Under the pieces are notes generated by a model, which ran no database searches, was not told where the DNA came from, and worked only from the letters and a program-made list of their open reading frames with translations. DNA of 64,000 nt. Origin: Agapetus fuscipes (lineage: Eukaryota > Arthropoda > Insecta > Trichoptera > Glossosomatidae). Positions 29,820 through 40,514 of this stretch are shown piece by piece (positions within the stretch are counted from its first letter, which is position 1; every line of letters starts with the position of its first letter). The translations under genes and the position numbers were made by a program. The stretch lies in the NCBI GenBank assembly GCA_951799405.1, contig OX637356.1, positions 8,827,229-8,891,228 on the forward strand. Reading direction: 5' to 3'.

Positions 29820-30230
29820 GTACACGCTTCGGCTACGTATCGAACTAAAGTGAGTTAGTAGGTAGGTACACAATTTAAATGGAAGATATGCCATCGTTTA
29901 TCATCTCAAAATGTCCGTCATTTTTAAATGGACCACTTAGTATTGATGAATGATGGATGGAGTATTGGAAGTGAGACGTCAGCATTGGAATTGATTGAGA
30001 AATACAAACATTGGCTCTAAAAGGTGAGGTGCAATCAAACATCGATCAGTTGTCAATAACGCAAATGTAGTGTTTTACCAAAATATACACAGAAGCTTAA
30101 CAGTGCCTCTAACGGGCGTTTTAGTTTCCTTACATTTTTGTTTTTTGTTTAGCCGCGTTAGACTATAATTATTATGATTAATTTAGAATCTAACAATGAT
30201 TTGAGAGATACGTTTATGCAAGAATAACGA
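29820..30230. other. no gene seen
   Basis: Contains a CAGTGCCTCTAACGGGCG block at 30104 related to 797-880 and 62450. Otherwise unplaced. Confidence 0.4.
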
Positions 30231-30231
30231 T

Positions 30232-30345
30232 TGTCAAGGCGATAACTTGAACTAGCGTGTTTGAAATATAACAACGCTGGTTGGAAACCCGTCCGCTTGG
30301 CGATAACTTAAACCAGATTCAAAAGATGCGATTTATCTTTGGCAA
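30232..30345 (+). repeat. Rep-D-like SINE fragment
   Basis: CAACGCTGGTTGGAAACCCG is a damaged B box. It is followed by GCGATAACTTAAACCAGATT and CAAAAGATGCGATTT, in Rep-D order. Confidence 0.5.
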
Positions 30346-30384
30346 GGATTATAAAACCTTCACATAAAAAGTAGAACTCCTTCA

Positions 30385-30478
30385 CGATCAGAGAAACCTT
30401 CACTCCAGACAGTGTTTGGCGTAAGATTGACTCACTTGCCTGTGAAAATAAATAGGTCCACACGCCAAACGAAACAAA
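30385..30478 (+). repeat. Rep-A SINE tail fragment
   Basis: AGTGTTTGGCGTAAGATTGA, then TGCCTGTGAAAATAAATAGG and TCCACACGCCAAACG, match the Rep-A tail. Confidence 0.7.
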
Positions 30479-30905
30479 AAGTAGAAACAGCTTTATTGCA
30501 TTTTTTATGACGATGATGATAAATTAGTTGACTTTTTTTTCATTGGAGCCGTTTCATAAAATTGCCATTCCAAGGGATTCGGTGAACAGATCGGTCTTGC
30601 GACGTCTCTTAAAGTGTGAAAAACAACGTTCACATTATAAAACCATCCAAATGTATCTTTATTGAGGAGCAACAATTTTCCAGGCTCAGAAATTGCCATT
30701 TTTCTTTTGCATCGCAGCGTTATTGTCGACGCGATAAAAATTGCCTTGTTTTCCGCCATTTTGGCCCGCGTTCCCGCCAGCTTATTTCTTGCCGTGCTCT
30801 ATCTCCTCTGCCGTCTGCGATGGGTCAGACTCGCGTACGCCTTGCATGAAAGGGCGGGAAAAGTGACGTCTTATCTGCGCTCGTAAATTCACGGCTACAA
30901 AAAAA
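30479..30905. other. no gene proven; local GC-rich stretch
   Basis: 30700-30895 is richer in GC and CpG than its surroundings (CCATTTTGGCCCGCGTTCCC, GTGACGTCTTATCTGCG). It holds overlapping 74-84 codon frames on both strands with no known motif. It could be a decayed promoter or first exon, or an unknown repeat. Confidence 0.3.
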
Positions 30906-30910
30906 GCCGC

Positions 30911-31175
30911 GTTCATTTTATGAACATTAAATTTGAATGGGTGGGTATCAAAAAAATTCACGTTCATTTTTTGAACATTACATTTTAATGAGTAGGTATG
31001 AAAAAAGTTATATGTTCATTTTATGAACGTTATATTTGAATAGGTAGGTTGTTGCAATGTACGATAATTTTCATGTTCATTTTGTGAACATTACATTTGA
31101 AAGGGTAGGTATAAAAATGTATTCTACTTTGATTTTATGAACACTGCATTTGAATTGGTAGGTATAGAAATGTAG
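30911..31175. repeat. minisatellite of five 51-61 bp units with a palindromic core
   Basis: The core GTTCATTTTATGAAC (or close) recurs at 30911, 30962, 31014, 31075 and 31129. Each is followed by ATTACATTTGAAT-like sequence and GGTAGGTAT. Confidence 0.85.
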
Positions 31176-31179
31176 CGTT

Positions 31180-31478
31180 CTTTTTTCGAAAATTTGACAT
31201 GTAGTGATGTGCTTTAAATTTTATAATCGATGAATCGAATCGAAACTTATGTGCCTAATTTAAAGTTATGTATTCATAATATGTTTTTCAAATGAATTTA
31301 TATTCATGTACTGAAATGTATTTATAATAAATGTTTTTGTTTACTTATAGGTACTGATCAATTTGGGTACAATATAATGTGTTCCATGTTTACAAAATAA
31401 CACCGGAATATTTTCGGTACATTAGCAATGATAAAGATGCACTATTTATGTAGAATATCGTCTGGTTGATTGGAACAT
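31180..31478. other. no gene seen; AT-rich
   Basis: Nothing recognised. Confidence 0.4.
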
Positions 31479-31479
31479 A

Positions 31480-31610
31480 GGTACAGAGTGAGAAAAAGTC
31501 AAGAGCATGTGTGAAGAGAGTGATGAATGTTGAGGAGATGAAAGAAGTGTGAAAAGACATAACAAAGTGGAGACACATCTGCGGAGGTACTGGCCACCCA
31601 TAGTAGAATA
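31480..31610 (+). pseudogene. LINE reverse transcriptase extreme C-terminus
   Basis: The forward frame from about 31492 reads RACVKRVMNVEEMKEV, a stop (TGA where the family has Cys, TGY), then KDITKWRHICGG. It matches the last 30 codons of 8207-8833 and 37482-37793 (RRACMKKVMTLEEMKEVCKD). Unlike those two, no Rep-C follows. Confidence 0.8.
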
Positions 31611-32365
31611 GCAGCTGAATACAAGTACGAGGACAATCACAATTACAAGCTCCATTGCTCTTCATTTGAATTCAGATACCACTCTCATTGCATTAGAAAC
31701 TAGTGCTATTTTTCACTCCACGGCCTCGAGTTTGTCCCCACAGGGTTTGCTAATCCACCCCATCCCCCACCCCCTACCCTTAAGGCTCTGTGACGTCATT
31801 AATCACGTTAGGTTGCGCTGGCATTTGCAACAGATTATTTATATACATAGCCTTTGTATCTGCCTAAGGGTTGCTCTTTACCCGTCTCTCTAGAGGAATT
31901 ATTATGAAAATATGTGGAGTATTATAATATGCACATCCCTAGTGGTAATGAGTGTCAAGTCAACTGTAAATTAACGTAGAATATTCATGAAAACGTATTA
32001 AATAGTTTGTTGATGTAAATAAAAGAATATCAGAAATTTCAGAAGCTTTTCTAAAAATATGCAATAAAACTCTGTTGAATAAAATTCAAAAGTATTCGAA
32101 AATAATTTGAATATTCGAGTATCACTTTTCACTCTCTATTTCGAGTGCTCGCAGTCTGAAGTGTTTTGAATATTTTATAAACTATCCGGCGGATGCTTTG
32201 AACCAAATAAATTCCGATCCAAGAACCAGAAAACATCTTTCCAACTCTATTTTTGGAATCAAATTCGAATGGGAAATGGAAAAATTTATCGAATTCGATT
32301 TTTATTTTTTCCGATGCATTTTTGTTGAATTCACACCACCCTATAATCAACACAACTAGTTTATA
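31611..32365. other. no gene seen
   Basis: Short frames only; nothing recognised. Confidence 0.4.
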
Positions 32366-32369
32366 GTTT

Positions 32370-32490
32370 ATAATCAAAGTTGCAAAGTTAAACTTTTCAT
32401 GACCAAGCGCACATACTCATGCAGAAAGTTTGTGCTTACACATGCTGCATGGGTATTCATAAAAGAATACAAGAATGAACGTAAAGCTTA
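32370..32490 (-). repeat. Rep-C fragment, very diverged
   Basis: ATCAAAGTTGCAAAGTTAAA, GTTTGTGCTTACACATGCTG and GCATGGGTATTCATAAAA follow the Rep-C order on the reverse strand. Confidence 0.45.
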
Positions 32491-32646
32491 AACATGAATT
32501 TGCCTTTGTTTAAAAACTAAATGCATGTACTATGAAAAATGAAACTGTACAGTGTACATATATGAAATATAAATAGTATAAGATGAAGACAGAAAACAAT
32601 GACTTGATCAAATTAATGAAATGGCGAAGTTATGGGATATCAGAAG

Positions 32647-32830
32647 CGCTATTCTGCTAAATTCCTTACGACCTAAGGCGACGAGCTGGCGATTCGTGTC
32701 CAAAAATAAGATATACTGTGATTTTTTTATCTATGGAGTTCTTTCGCAAGCGCTAGCGCTCCCGACTTGTTTTGGACACGAATCGCCAGCTCGTCGCCTC
32801 AAGGTCGTAAGGAATTTAACAGAATAGTGC
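32647..32830. mobile_element. inverted-repeat MITE with 8-bp flanking duplication
   Basis: Arms of about 55 bp (CTATTCTGCTAAATTCCTTA, then GACGAGCTGGCGATTCGTGT) face each other with only a few mismatches. ATCAGAAG occurs directly outside both ends (32639-32646, 32831-32838). Eight-base duplications suggest the hAT superfamily. Confidence 0.85.
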
Positions 32831-32839
32831 ATCAGAAGT

Positions 32840-33475
32840 CAATGCAAAAGGAGAAATATGACCATAGGGATAGATAGTAGTTCATTAATGGAGGTAGATT
32901 TTCCACACATAGTGGAAACACGATACAGTAACAGTGTCCTTGTTAATATATTCAACTTGCTGTCAAGATAATGCATCTTAAGATAATATTATTTGCACTT
33001 TTGTCACTACAGCATTGTTGCAAATCTCAAGGTCAAATATTTCCATACAGGTGGAAATTTCCATACACATTTTTTTCCAGACAAACAAAAAAAAAGTTTA
33101 TGTTTACTAATTTTTCTTGTCTCTTTGTTTCAGGTATGTAGCAGAAATTTCTAGAATATTCCAAACAAGATTTCGTCAACAAGTAAAATACCTTTTTTTT
33201 CGTTTTTTCTTTTAAGCTTACACATTTCTCATTCCATCCGAAAAGACAAAATTTTATAAGTATAGTTTTACTTAATATTCATAATTTTCATGTGTCATAA
33301 GGTCTTTATTGTTTTTATCAATATGTACAAAATATTACAATAAAAATAAATTTAAAAAATCTAATTAAAATAAATACTCCCCAAGTAAGCATAGCTTGTG
33401 TTTTGGGGAGGGATATATTATAAGGGAGAATATATCACCATACATTGTTATTTTTTTTAAATATGAAGATTTATT
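32840..33475. other. no gene seen; AT-rich
   Basis: Nothing recognised. Confidence 0.4.
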
Positions 33476-33477
33476 CT

Positions 33478-33562
33478 CACCCTGTTTCAGGGAAATGCGA
33501 TAGGAGTTGCAGGGTGTATGTTCATTTGAGATTGGGTTTTATATTGTAGGTTCACATCGGCT
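33478..33562 (+). repeat. Rep-C fragment, middle only
   Basis: ACCCTGTTTCAGGGAAATGC, GGGTGTATGTTCATTTGAGA and TATTGTAGGTTCACATCGGC, then the match stops. Confidence 0.8.
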
Positions 33563-33564
33563 AA

Positions 33565-34790
33565 ACGACGCTGTCTCAATATTTTCGAACAGTTGTAGAA
33601 ATTCGGCGTTTTTGAGTGTTTTCGAGGTTTATTTATGTACATTAGTAAGGACAATAATAAATTTTGATGTGTAGAAATGGAAAATAGCAAGTATCAACTT
33701 TAATTATTTTGTATTAGAATGAAAAAATAAACTCAATTTAAAATACTAAAAATTAAATACGGGTAGTCAATTACGCATTTCTACAAAATAGGCATTTTTT
33801 AACCCTCATTAACAAGTACATACGTCAATTTTTTGTATTTTAAATGTTCTACAATATTTTAGAAAATATTGTTGTTAACAATGCTAATTGACGATTTTTT
33901 TGTTTTTTTGTAAATTGATACTAATATGAACACTTTTAGGAACCCCAAAAATGTGCCGAAAATATCAATTTTGAGTGCTCAAAAACTAGCGTTTTTGTTT
34001 TGTTTTCTGTTTTTTTTTACTGTAAATATCAAAGTCCACATAATAATCTGTCAGTTTCTGTATCAATTTTTAATTAAAATCATTTTCTGTATTTTATTAA
34101 GATTTTTGAAAATGAGTTGAATTGCCCCAAATATAAGAGCCAAATATTCTCGAACTGATTCATTCGGAGATGAAGCGTTGAAGGGAGAGCACGCTTGTCA
34201 TTTCTGCGGGAAAAAAAATGTCTTAAAATCAAAATTCCGATATGAAAAAGTGAAACAAAACCACAGCAATGTTTTAGAAGGTGTTTATGTACAAAATATA
34301 TATAAATTAAAAAGGTAAATCAATTATAACTTTGTATAAAAGCTATATTTCGTATTTTTACACTGTCTGTCGGAGATCTCCCGCTTATCACAGTGAGTCA
34401 AGTAACTTTAAAAGTGCGTAATGTCAATATTACATATCGTATTATTCAAATGCAATATGTTTTAATTATTTTTTGTAAATCTCTTACAATTAACTGCTAG
34501 ACATAGGTCTCCTCTATATTGCTTTTACTTTAACATGACATTTTATTATTTAAAACATATTTAGGAAACAAAAAGGAAGCCACAAATCCCAATTGTCCCA
34601 ATTGTCCCAAAAACCTAAAATTGAGATTGATTAGGAATTGAACCATAAACAGGTACTTGCCAATAATTATTTACTTTTTTAATTTTATAATTTTTGGATT
34701 AATTCAAACCAAACACTGTTTATTTTCACTATAAAATTTATTTAAAAAGATTAAAATCTTTAAACAAATTACTAACGCGTTTTCAACCTA
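33565..34790. other. no gene seen; AT-rich
   Basis: 1.2 kb of AT-rich sequence. A 10-base direct duplication (CCCAATTGTC) is at 34588-34607. Confidence 0.4.
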
Positions 34791-34793
34791 GTA

Positions 34794-35055
34794 GGTCCTT
34801 GACTTATAGGTTGGTATGAGGCTGACCACCCACACTGTAAAAAATGGTTCACTTTGCCAATGTCACCCGTGTTTCAGGGAAGGTTGGCAAAAGTTGTGGG
34901 GCTTATGTTCATTTGAGGTTTGGATTTTATTTGTAAGTACGCATTCAGAATTTGTAAGCGCGAACTACACGTGTTGGTTCGTGGGCATACATCTGAGAGC
35001 TTTAAATGAATATATCCTTGCACCTTAGATTATAGATATTATAGATTATAGGTCA
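34794..35055 (+). repeat. Rep-C copy, variant B, full length
   Basis: From GTCCTTGACTTATAGGTTGG through the core hairpin and GAGGTTTGGATTTTATTTGT to TCCTTGCACCTTAGATTATA. It ends with TAGATATTATAGATTATAGG. The 70-codon frame through it recurs in the 37.9 kb copy but is repeat sequence, not a gene. Confidence 0.95.
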
Positions 35056-35089
35056 TCATCAGGTATGATTACAGTAAAAGATTTTTAAT

Positions 35090-35360
35090 AAATTTAGTCA
35101 GTAAGTATAAATTACTGTCAGGTAGGTAAAAATCATTCAGTAGAATAAAACATAATAAAACAACGAATAGCTCTATATGGCAATCAAGAAATAAAACTTA
35201 TTAATACATGATAAGTCTTTTTTTAAATAATAAATTTGATCAAAATGTATAAATCTCATTCAGGTAGGTAAAAAATAATTCAGCAAAATAAATATATTAA
35301 CATTACAAATTAAAAAAAAAAAAAAAAAAAAAACCTTTACATGGCAATTATGAAATAAAA
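35090..35360. repeat. two diverged tandem copies, about 140 bp apart
   Basis: The block TATAAAT-x-CAGGTAGGTAAAAA-x-ATTCAG ... TGGCAAT-x-GAAATAAAA occurs at about 35108-35195 and 35249-35355. The second copy has a 24-base poly-A tract. Confidence 0.6.
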
Positions 35361-35690
35361 TTAAATAATGAATTAAACGTCATTGTTTTAATTCATCCAA
35401 AAATTATAAAATTAAACAATATGAATTTTCACAGTGTTAATACACAAACAATACAAAATATAATTATTTACTTTTATAGTAATAACTAATAACGCCATAT
35501 TTTCGATAGGCATGGCCAGAATCTTTATAGAGTCTCTTACACTTATTCTTATCTTTACATCTATATATAGATAGTCTACATACAACGAAGTTTTATTAAC
35601 AGTAAAGATTCATATTAGAGTCATACTTACAATCAAAATCATGTAAGTGTGCGCATACACATGCTGTATGTGTAATTACAAAAAAAAATT
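35361..35690. other. no gene seen; possible old Rep-C piece
   Basis: Near 35650, GTGCGCATACACATGCTG resembles the reverse strand of Rep-C. Too diverged to bound. Confidence 0.35.
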
Positions 35691-35694
35691 GACA

Positions 35695-36400
35695 TAAGGG
35701 TATCGCCGTCGAAATTTGTACCTTTTGTCTTGTGCGTGTGTCGCCTAATGATTTTCAGTTTTTTCATAAAAACTGGTGATGTCTACTGAATTCTAGATTT
35801 ATTAGAGTAAAGTATTTGAAAAGCGTATCGAAATACAAAAACAATCTGCAAAAAGCATGAAGTAGCGATGTAATTAAAAAATAAAACAAAATCGCCTTTT
35901 TTCCATTCTCATATATATTTTACATGTCGCCAATCCGTTTTTGACCCTTTGATGGCAAGATACGATCAACATAGTCAAATGTTTATAAAGTTGAGTATTT
36001 TACATATGCCTTAGTACCGTATCTTTTATTTTCTGTACTAGCCACAAGAATATTTATTTATTTATGCACGAAATATTAGTTGCTAATGTTTTTCTCCATT
36101 TTTGGTTCCGAAATTTTTCTTTTAGTGTGTTACCATTTTCATTGAAACTGACAAAAATCTTGCATCCCTGTATTTTTTCGCGTATGGTAACTCTTTGATG
36201 CAGTATGGAAAACACAAAAAAACTGATTCGCTACCTTCATTTTCTTCTATACGCCTCAGCCGTAAACTTGTGGTGATTGTTTTGAGTGGGATTCAGCTTG
36301 GAATTATTGGGGTAAATATCGGAATCTGTTGTCAATTGTGTATTCTCTACTTAGAGACATTAGTGCAATATTAATTTTCAAATAAATCAATTTTACGATT
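35695..36400 (+). mobile_element. unclassified 0.7 kb element, copy 1
   Basis: Starts GGGTATCGCCGTCGAAATTT. About 700 bases match, inverted, the sequence at 42390-43090, with scattered substitutions and small indels. No coding capacity. Its class is unknown. A GGGTAACGCCGTTTAAATTT end-like sequence also occurs at 41439. Confidence 0.75.
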
Positions 36401-36524
36401 ATGTCGTGCGTGTTTTGTATTGACGAACGTTACCGTTACCGTTACCGCGCTACGTCACATTTCTGAGATTAAGGCATATTAATATTGAAAATCAAAATTT
36501 TATGTTCATAATATCCTGACCGGG

Positions 36525-36616
36525 CCATAGTCCAATGGTAAAACTTTATAAACCTTTACCAAAGACGGGTCATCAAAAGGTTCATTCAGCCTTACAGCAA
36601 TTGGGTCTTCCAAACA
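36525..36616 (+). repeat. Rep-B SINE with internal deletion
   Basis: CCGGGCCATAGTCCAATGGT (A box) jumps to AACCTTTACCAAAGACGGGT and ACAGCAATTGGGTCTTCC. The B box and the tail are missing. It abuts the LINE remnant. Confidence 0.75.
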
Positions 36617-37470
36617 TCCTGATAAAGACCCCACAGAGCATTTTCTAAGGCTTCTCCGCCGCATTTCAGTAACTCAGCAGGGATATCATCGTTTCAAGGG
36701 GCAACAAGGAGCTCTTGACTTCTTTAAACTCTTAATTGCATGTACTACCTCATCTCGACTTGGTGGAGGAACTTTGGGTTCCACCGTGAGAACTCTAGAT
36801 GGTTGCAAAGGATTATCCGGACTCTCACCTCGCAGCAATCCAGTGAAATGATTCTTCCACACATCAAGTATTTGATCTCGATCAGCAATGATGTTTCCCT
36901 GTTCATCCCTTATCTGGCTACTACGCTGTTGAAATCCACACTTCGCCTTTCTGACGGAATCAAAGAATTTCCTAGAGTTCCTTCCATCCCTATTGTCACT
37001 CTCAAGCTTCTCCATCAGCCGGTTATGATGCTCTCAGGAGGTTTCGTACTTGTCTTTTTCTTCCTTTCCATTCATTCTCCAGGTTTTGGTTACTTCCTTG
37101 AAGAAGACAGTTTCTGAGTTCCTTCCACCACATAACAGCACGCCTGCATTTCTCATCAAACCATGGCTTACTTGCATGTTGATCCATCTTCCCAATCTCC
37201 TTTTCAGCCGTTTGCTTAATGAACTGCATAATTAGCTTCCAAGACTCTTCAACCCTCAGCTGGTTTGCTGTAGGATCACTTTCTTCCACACTTGAGACTT
37301 CATCTTGAGACATCTGAAATTCCGAGTACTGGTTACTTATCACTGGCTTCAGTTATTTCTTCAGTTGCCACCTGACTCTCACCCAGGTTGTGCAATTGGT
37401 CATTGATGCCTTTTCTATACCTTTCTAATCCCTCTTTATTGTTCAGGATGTCCAGATTATATCTTAGTCT
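36617..37470 (-). pseudogene. LINE endonuclease-polymerase linker and start of polymerase domain
   Basis: The reverse strand reads, in order: KPWFDEKCRRAVMWWKELRN (37343-37023); then after a frameshift FFDSVRKAKCGFQQRSSQIR, GNIIADRDQILDVWKNHFTG and VVHAIKSLKKSRAPC (37015-36686); and NDDIPAELLKCGGEALENAL (near 36690-36610). The last follows the A-P-G-x-D-x-I-P-A-E-L-L-K pattern at the start of LINE polymerase domains. The endonuclease and the palm with YADD are missing, so this is an internal fragment. Confidence 0.85.
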
Positions 37471-37479
37471 TGTAGACGG

Positions 37480-37793
37480 TTTTGATTTATTATGATGTGA
37501 ATGTGAAAGTAAAGATTAAAAGAAGTATGTTAAGATGGTTCGGGCACTTGGAGAGAATGAGTGATGAAAGATTGACGAAGAAAGTATATGTTGCTAGAAT
37601 AGATGGATGTCGTGGTAGAGGAAGACCGAGAAAAGTATGGAAGGATCAAATCTCTGAAATAGCGAATGAATGGGATATCCAGAGTCATAATAAAAGGAGG
37701 GCTTGTATGAAAAAGGTTATGACTCTGGATGAAATGAAAGAAGTATGCAAGGACAGGAAGAAGTGGCGGCTAATCTGCAATGTTGATTTCTAA
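37480..37793 (+). pseudogene. LINE reverse transcriptase C-terminus followed by Rep-C
   Basis: An open 104-codon frame: VKIKRSMLRWFGHLERM, CRGRGRPRKVWKDQISEIAN, then MTLDEMKEVCKDRKKWRLIC and a stop at 37791-37793. Very close to the end of 8207-8833 and apparently younger (no stops). About 115 bases of 3' sequence then lead straight into Rep-C at 37908. The polymerase domain is absent, so it is a 5'-truncated copy. Confidence 0.9.
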
Positions 37794-37907
37794 TGTTGGT
37801 GTATTCATTTGCTACATTTTTTGCATAGGAAATTTTTGACTTTTTTTGTATAGATTTCTTTGTAAGGTTTTGTTCTTTTTTATATTTAAATGTAATTTAT
37901 TATTCAT

Positions 37908-38160
37908 ATTCCTTGACTTATAGGTTGGTATGAGGCTGACCACCCATACTGTAAAAAATGGTTCACTTTGCCAATGTCACCCCTGTTTCAGGGAAGGTCG
38001 GCAAAAGTTGTGGGGCTTATGTTCATTTGAGGTTTGGATTTTATTTGTAAGTACACATTCAGCATTTGTAAGCGCGAACTACACTTGTTGGTTTGTGGGC
38101 ATACATCTGAGAGCTTTAAATGAATATATCCTTGCAACTTAGATTATAGATTATTATAGA
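37908..38160 (+). repeat. Rep-C copy, variant B, linked to the LINE end
   Basis: Full length from ATTCCTTGACTTATAGGTTG to TTGCAACTTAGATTATAGAT. Nearly identical to 34794-35055 over the first 220 bases. It sits where the LINE 3' untranslated region should end. Confidence 0.95.
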
Positions 38161-38311
38161 TGACTCAGTATTTTTTCTTTGAAAATTGCCACAGACAGGA
38201 AGTGATCTGTGTCACAGTCTGCCCCCCGATAGCTCCGAACATCTTGAATCATTCTTAGATGTGTCCTTTCAACGAGAAGGTGGTCAATTTGATTCACTGT
38301 TCTACCATGAG

Positions 38312-38640
38312 TCCGGTCGATAGCTCAGTTGGTAGAGTGCTTGCATTCCATGCCGTGAGCTCGGGTTCGAATCCTACCGAGCGCGAGGGTGTCAGAAATG
38401 ATTTCCCGTTTCGGGGTTTATTTCAAACCCCAAAATAAAAATACCGGCAAGGTTTACTCAGCCTTCACAAAAAATGAGTACCAGCTCTCTCGGGAACGGG
38501 AAATCCCCACTTCAACTGAAGTGGTTGGCGTAAGGCCGGCCCCCTTACCTGTAAAAATAAATAGGTTCAACTCGCCACATGCGAACCCTTCGGGGATAAC
38601 GCGGCAAGAAGTTACACTATATGTGTAGCTTAGTTGCGTT
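38312..38640 (+). repeat. Rep-A tRNA-derived SINE, full length
   Basis: Head TCCGGTCGATAGCTCAGTTG (A box) and GCTCGGGTTCGAATCCTACC (B box). Body GATTTCCCGTTTCGGGGTTT, ATACCGGCAAGGTTTACTCA and AACTGAAGTGGTTGGCGTAA. Tail CGGGGATAACGCGGCAAGAA and TGTGTAGCTTAGTTGCG. With 39970 it is the best-preserved copy. Confidence 0.95.
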
Positions 38641-39365
38641 TTTTGCGTTGCGTACCATCGTGAGACTTCCACATTCCCTTGTGGATTTCTTTGTGTGGAA
38701 AAATTGTGCCCATGATTGACATTTGTCGTGCTGAGGCAAAGTGGATGACTCTCATTAAACGAGATGGAAATCTCTCTAAAAAAGAGATGGAAAGAATATT
38801 TTAATGAGGTTTTTGGTGAAGATGAATGTGATTCAACTGTGAAAAGAGTCAGAATTCTCCCTCTTTTTAGTCGTAATTTGCACTCTGACATCGATATAAA
38901 TAAAATATATTTATATTGATGCACTCTGGACATAGCCATAAAAACAGTTTATAAAGAAAAAAGTAAAAACATAGGTCTTGAAAATTGTTTTCATTTTTCC
39001 GCTACGATGTATTTATTACCCGTCGACATGACATCTATAAAATGTTATACCATACTGCACTTTTTGCGTCGTTGTGTGAGGAGCGCAGAGCCTTCGCCTA
39101 TGTATCGCGTGGGTGAAAGAGAGACAGAGTATAAACAGTTAGTGTGTTTTAGCTTGATCGACGTTTAAAAATAAATGGGACATCGTGTGTAAAGATTCAA
39201 CGACAACTGTATATGCTATTGGAAGGTGCCCCCAAACACATTTGACATTTGTATCATCTTTTTAAGTGTGTACAAATACTGGACTAGAGAATTTTGTCGT
39301 TTTATGCGTAGCAACGTTTGTCTGTTCGAGATTCGAAAAACTTTAAATTTTGATTTTGTTCAAAC
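38641..39365. other. no gene seen
   Basis: The reverse-strand frame at 38454-38939 (161 codons) runs mostly through Rep-A and has no motif. The remainder is unplaced. Confidence 0.4.
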
Positions 39366-39371
39366 GGGACA

Positions 39372-39515
39372 GGGCCCTTAAGCGCGAACTTATATTACGT
39401 GTCTGCCTGTGGGAATGCATTTAATATAAATCATAAATGTAGTATTTCTTTGCAACTAAGATTATAGATGGGTGGTGAGCCTCATACCAACCTGTAAGTC
39501 AAGGGATTCGATAGG
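39372..39515. repeat. two Rep-C pieces in opposite orientation
   Basis: 39372-39470 is a forward 3' half (TTAAGCGCGAACTTATATTA ... TTGCAACTAAGATTATAGAT). It is followed at once by a reverse-strand 5' end (GTGAGCCTCATACCAACCTG, GTAAGTCAAGGG). Confidence 0.8.
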
Positions 39516-39519
39516 GAAA

Positions 39520-39965
39520 GATCATTTTACATAAATTAAAGAAATATAAAATAGTCAAGTTTTTTTTTCAATACTCTCGTCCCAAAAGTATAAGTGTAAA
39601 CTTTAGTAAATGAAAGCTATCAATAGGTAGCCAAGAGTGAAGCATCTGGTATTGACTCCCGGGCTTGAGTTATCTCATCTGCGTCGGTTTATTTTCTTAG
39701 AGGGTTCTCTGGACTGCTTCTTGAACTTCTCCGTCGCCACTTGAGAAAGAGCACCCACCCATGTGTATTCAAAACACAACTTTAAAATCACTTTTGAGAC
39801 TCTCTAAATATTTACTCTAGTCACAATTTTGTTCGTTACGATTTTGTCGTTTCTAGCCATCGATCGATATAATATAAGAAATTTAATTACTTCCTCCATG
39901 TTTCTAGCCCCTTTTTCACGCAGTGCGGTTTGTCAATGGTACCGGCGCAAGATTTACGGAATACG
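39520..39965. other. no gene seen
   Basis: Nothing recognised. Confidence 0.4.
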
Positions 39966-39967
39966 CG

Positions 39968-40300
39968 CTGTCCGGTCAATAGCTCAGTTGGTAGAGTGCT
40001 TGCATTCCATGCCGTGAGCCCGGGTTCGAATCTCACCGAGGGTGTCAGAAACGATTTCCCGTTTCTGTGTTTATTTCAAACCCCAAATTAAAATACCGGC
40101 AAGGTTTACTCAGCCTTCACAAGAAGTGAATACCAGCCCTCTCGGGAGCTGGGAGAGGAACTGAAGTGGTTGGCGTAAGGCCGGCCCCCTTACCTCTAAA
40201 AATAAATAGGTTCAACTCGCCACATGCGAACCCTTCGGGGATAACGCGCCAAGAAGTTTCACTATATGTGTAGCTTAGTTGCGTTGCGTTAGTTGCGTTG
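39968..40300 (+). repeat. Rep-A tRNA-derived SINE, nearly full length
   Basis: Head TGTCCGGTCAATAGCTCAGT, B box CCCGGGTTCGAATCTCACCG. A small deletion at about 40152 removes the GAAATCCCCACTTCA part seen at 38.3 kb. Ends TGTGTAGCTTAGTTGCG. Confidence 0.95.
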
Positions 40301-40514
40301 CGGATGAACCGTGGGAAAGCTAACATATCGATAACTTAAAGTTAAAACTGAATAAGTGACATAGTAAGCTAACCCGGGTTTCTCAGATGAATTCACCTTT
40401 TTCCTATTTCTACGAGAGCGGCATGTAGCGTACAACCTCCGCAACAAATTCGCATGTAGCGTACATGCAACCTACATACATATTTACTTTCATAGGTATG
40501 GGGCCGAAATTACG

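Noticed and set aside
36428..36446. GTTACC triplet as telomere-like repeat
   Set aside because: Only three units and not the insect TTAGG motif.
36740..37117. 125-codon forward frame
   Set aside because: Antisense of the LINE linker region on the reverse strand.
38330..38395. possible functional tRNA gene (A and B boxes present)
   Set aside because: The cloverleaf is imperfect, and the same head is followed by the same 250-base body in many copies, so it is a SINE.
38454..38939. 161-codon reverse-strand frame
   Set aside because: Half of it is the antisense of a Rep-A SINE and the rest has no motif. A chance frame.
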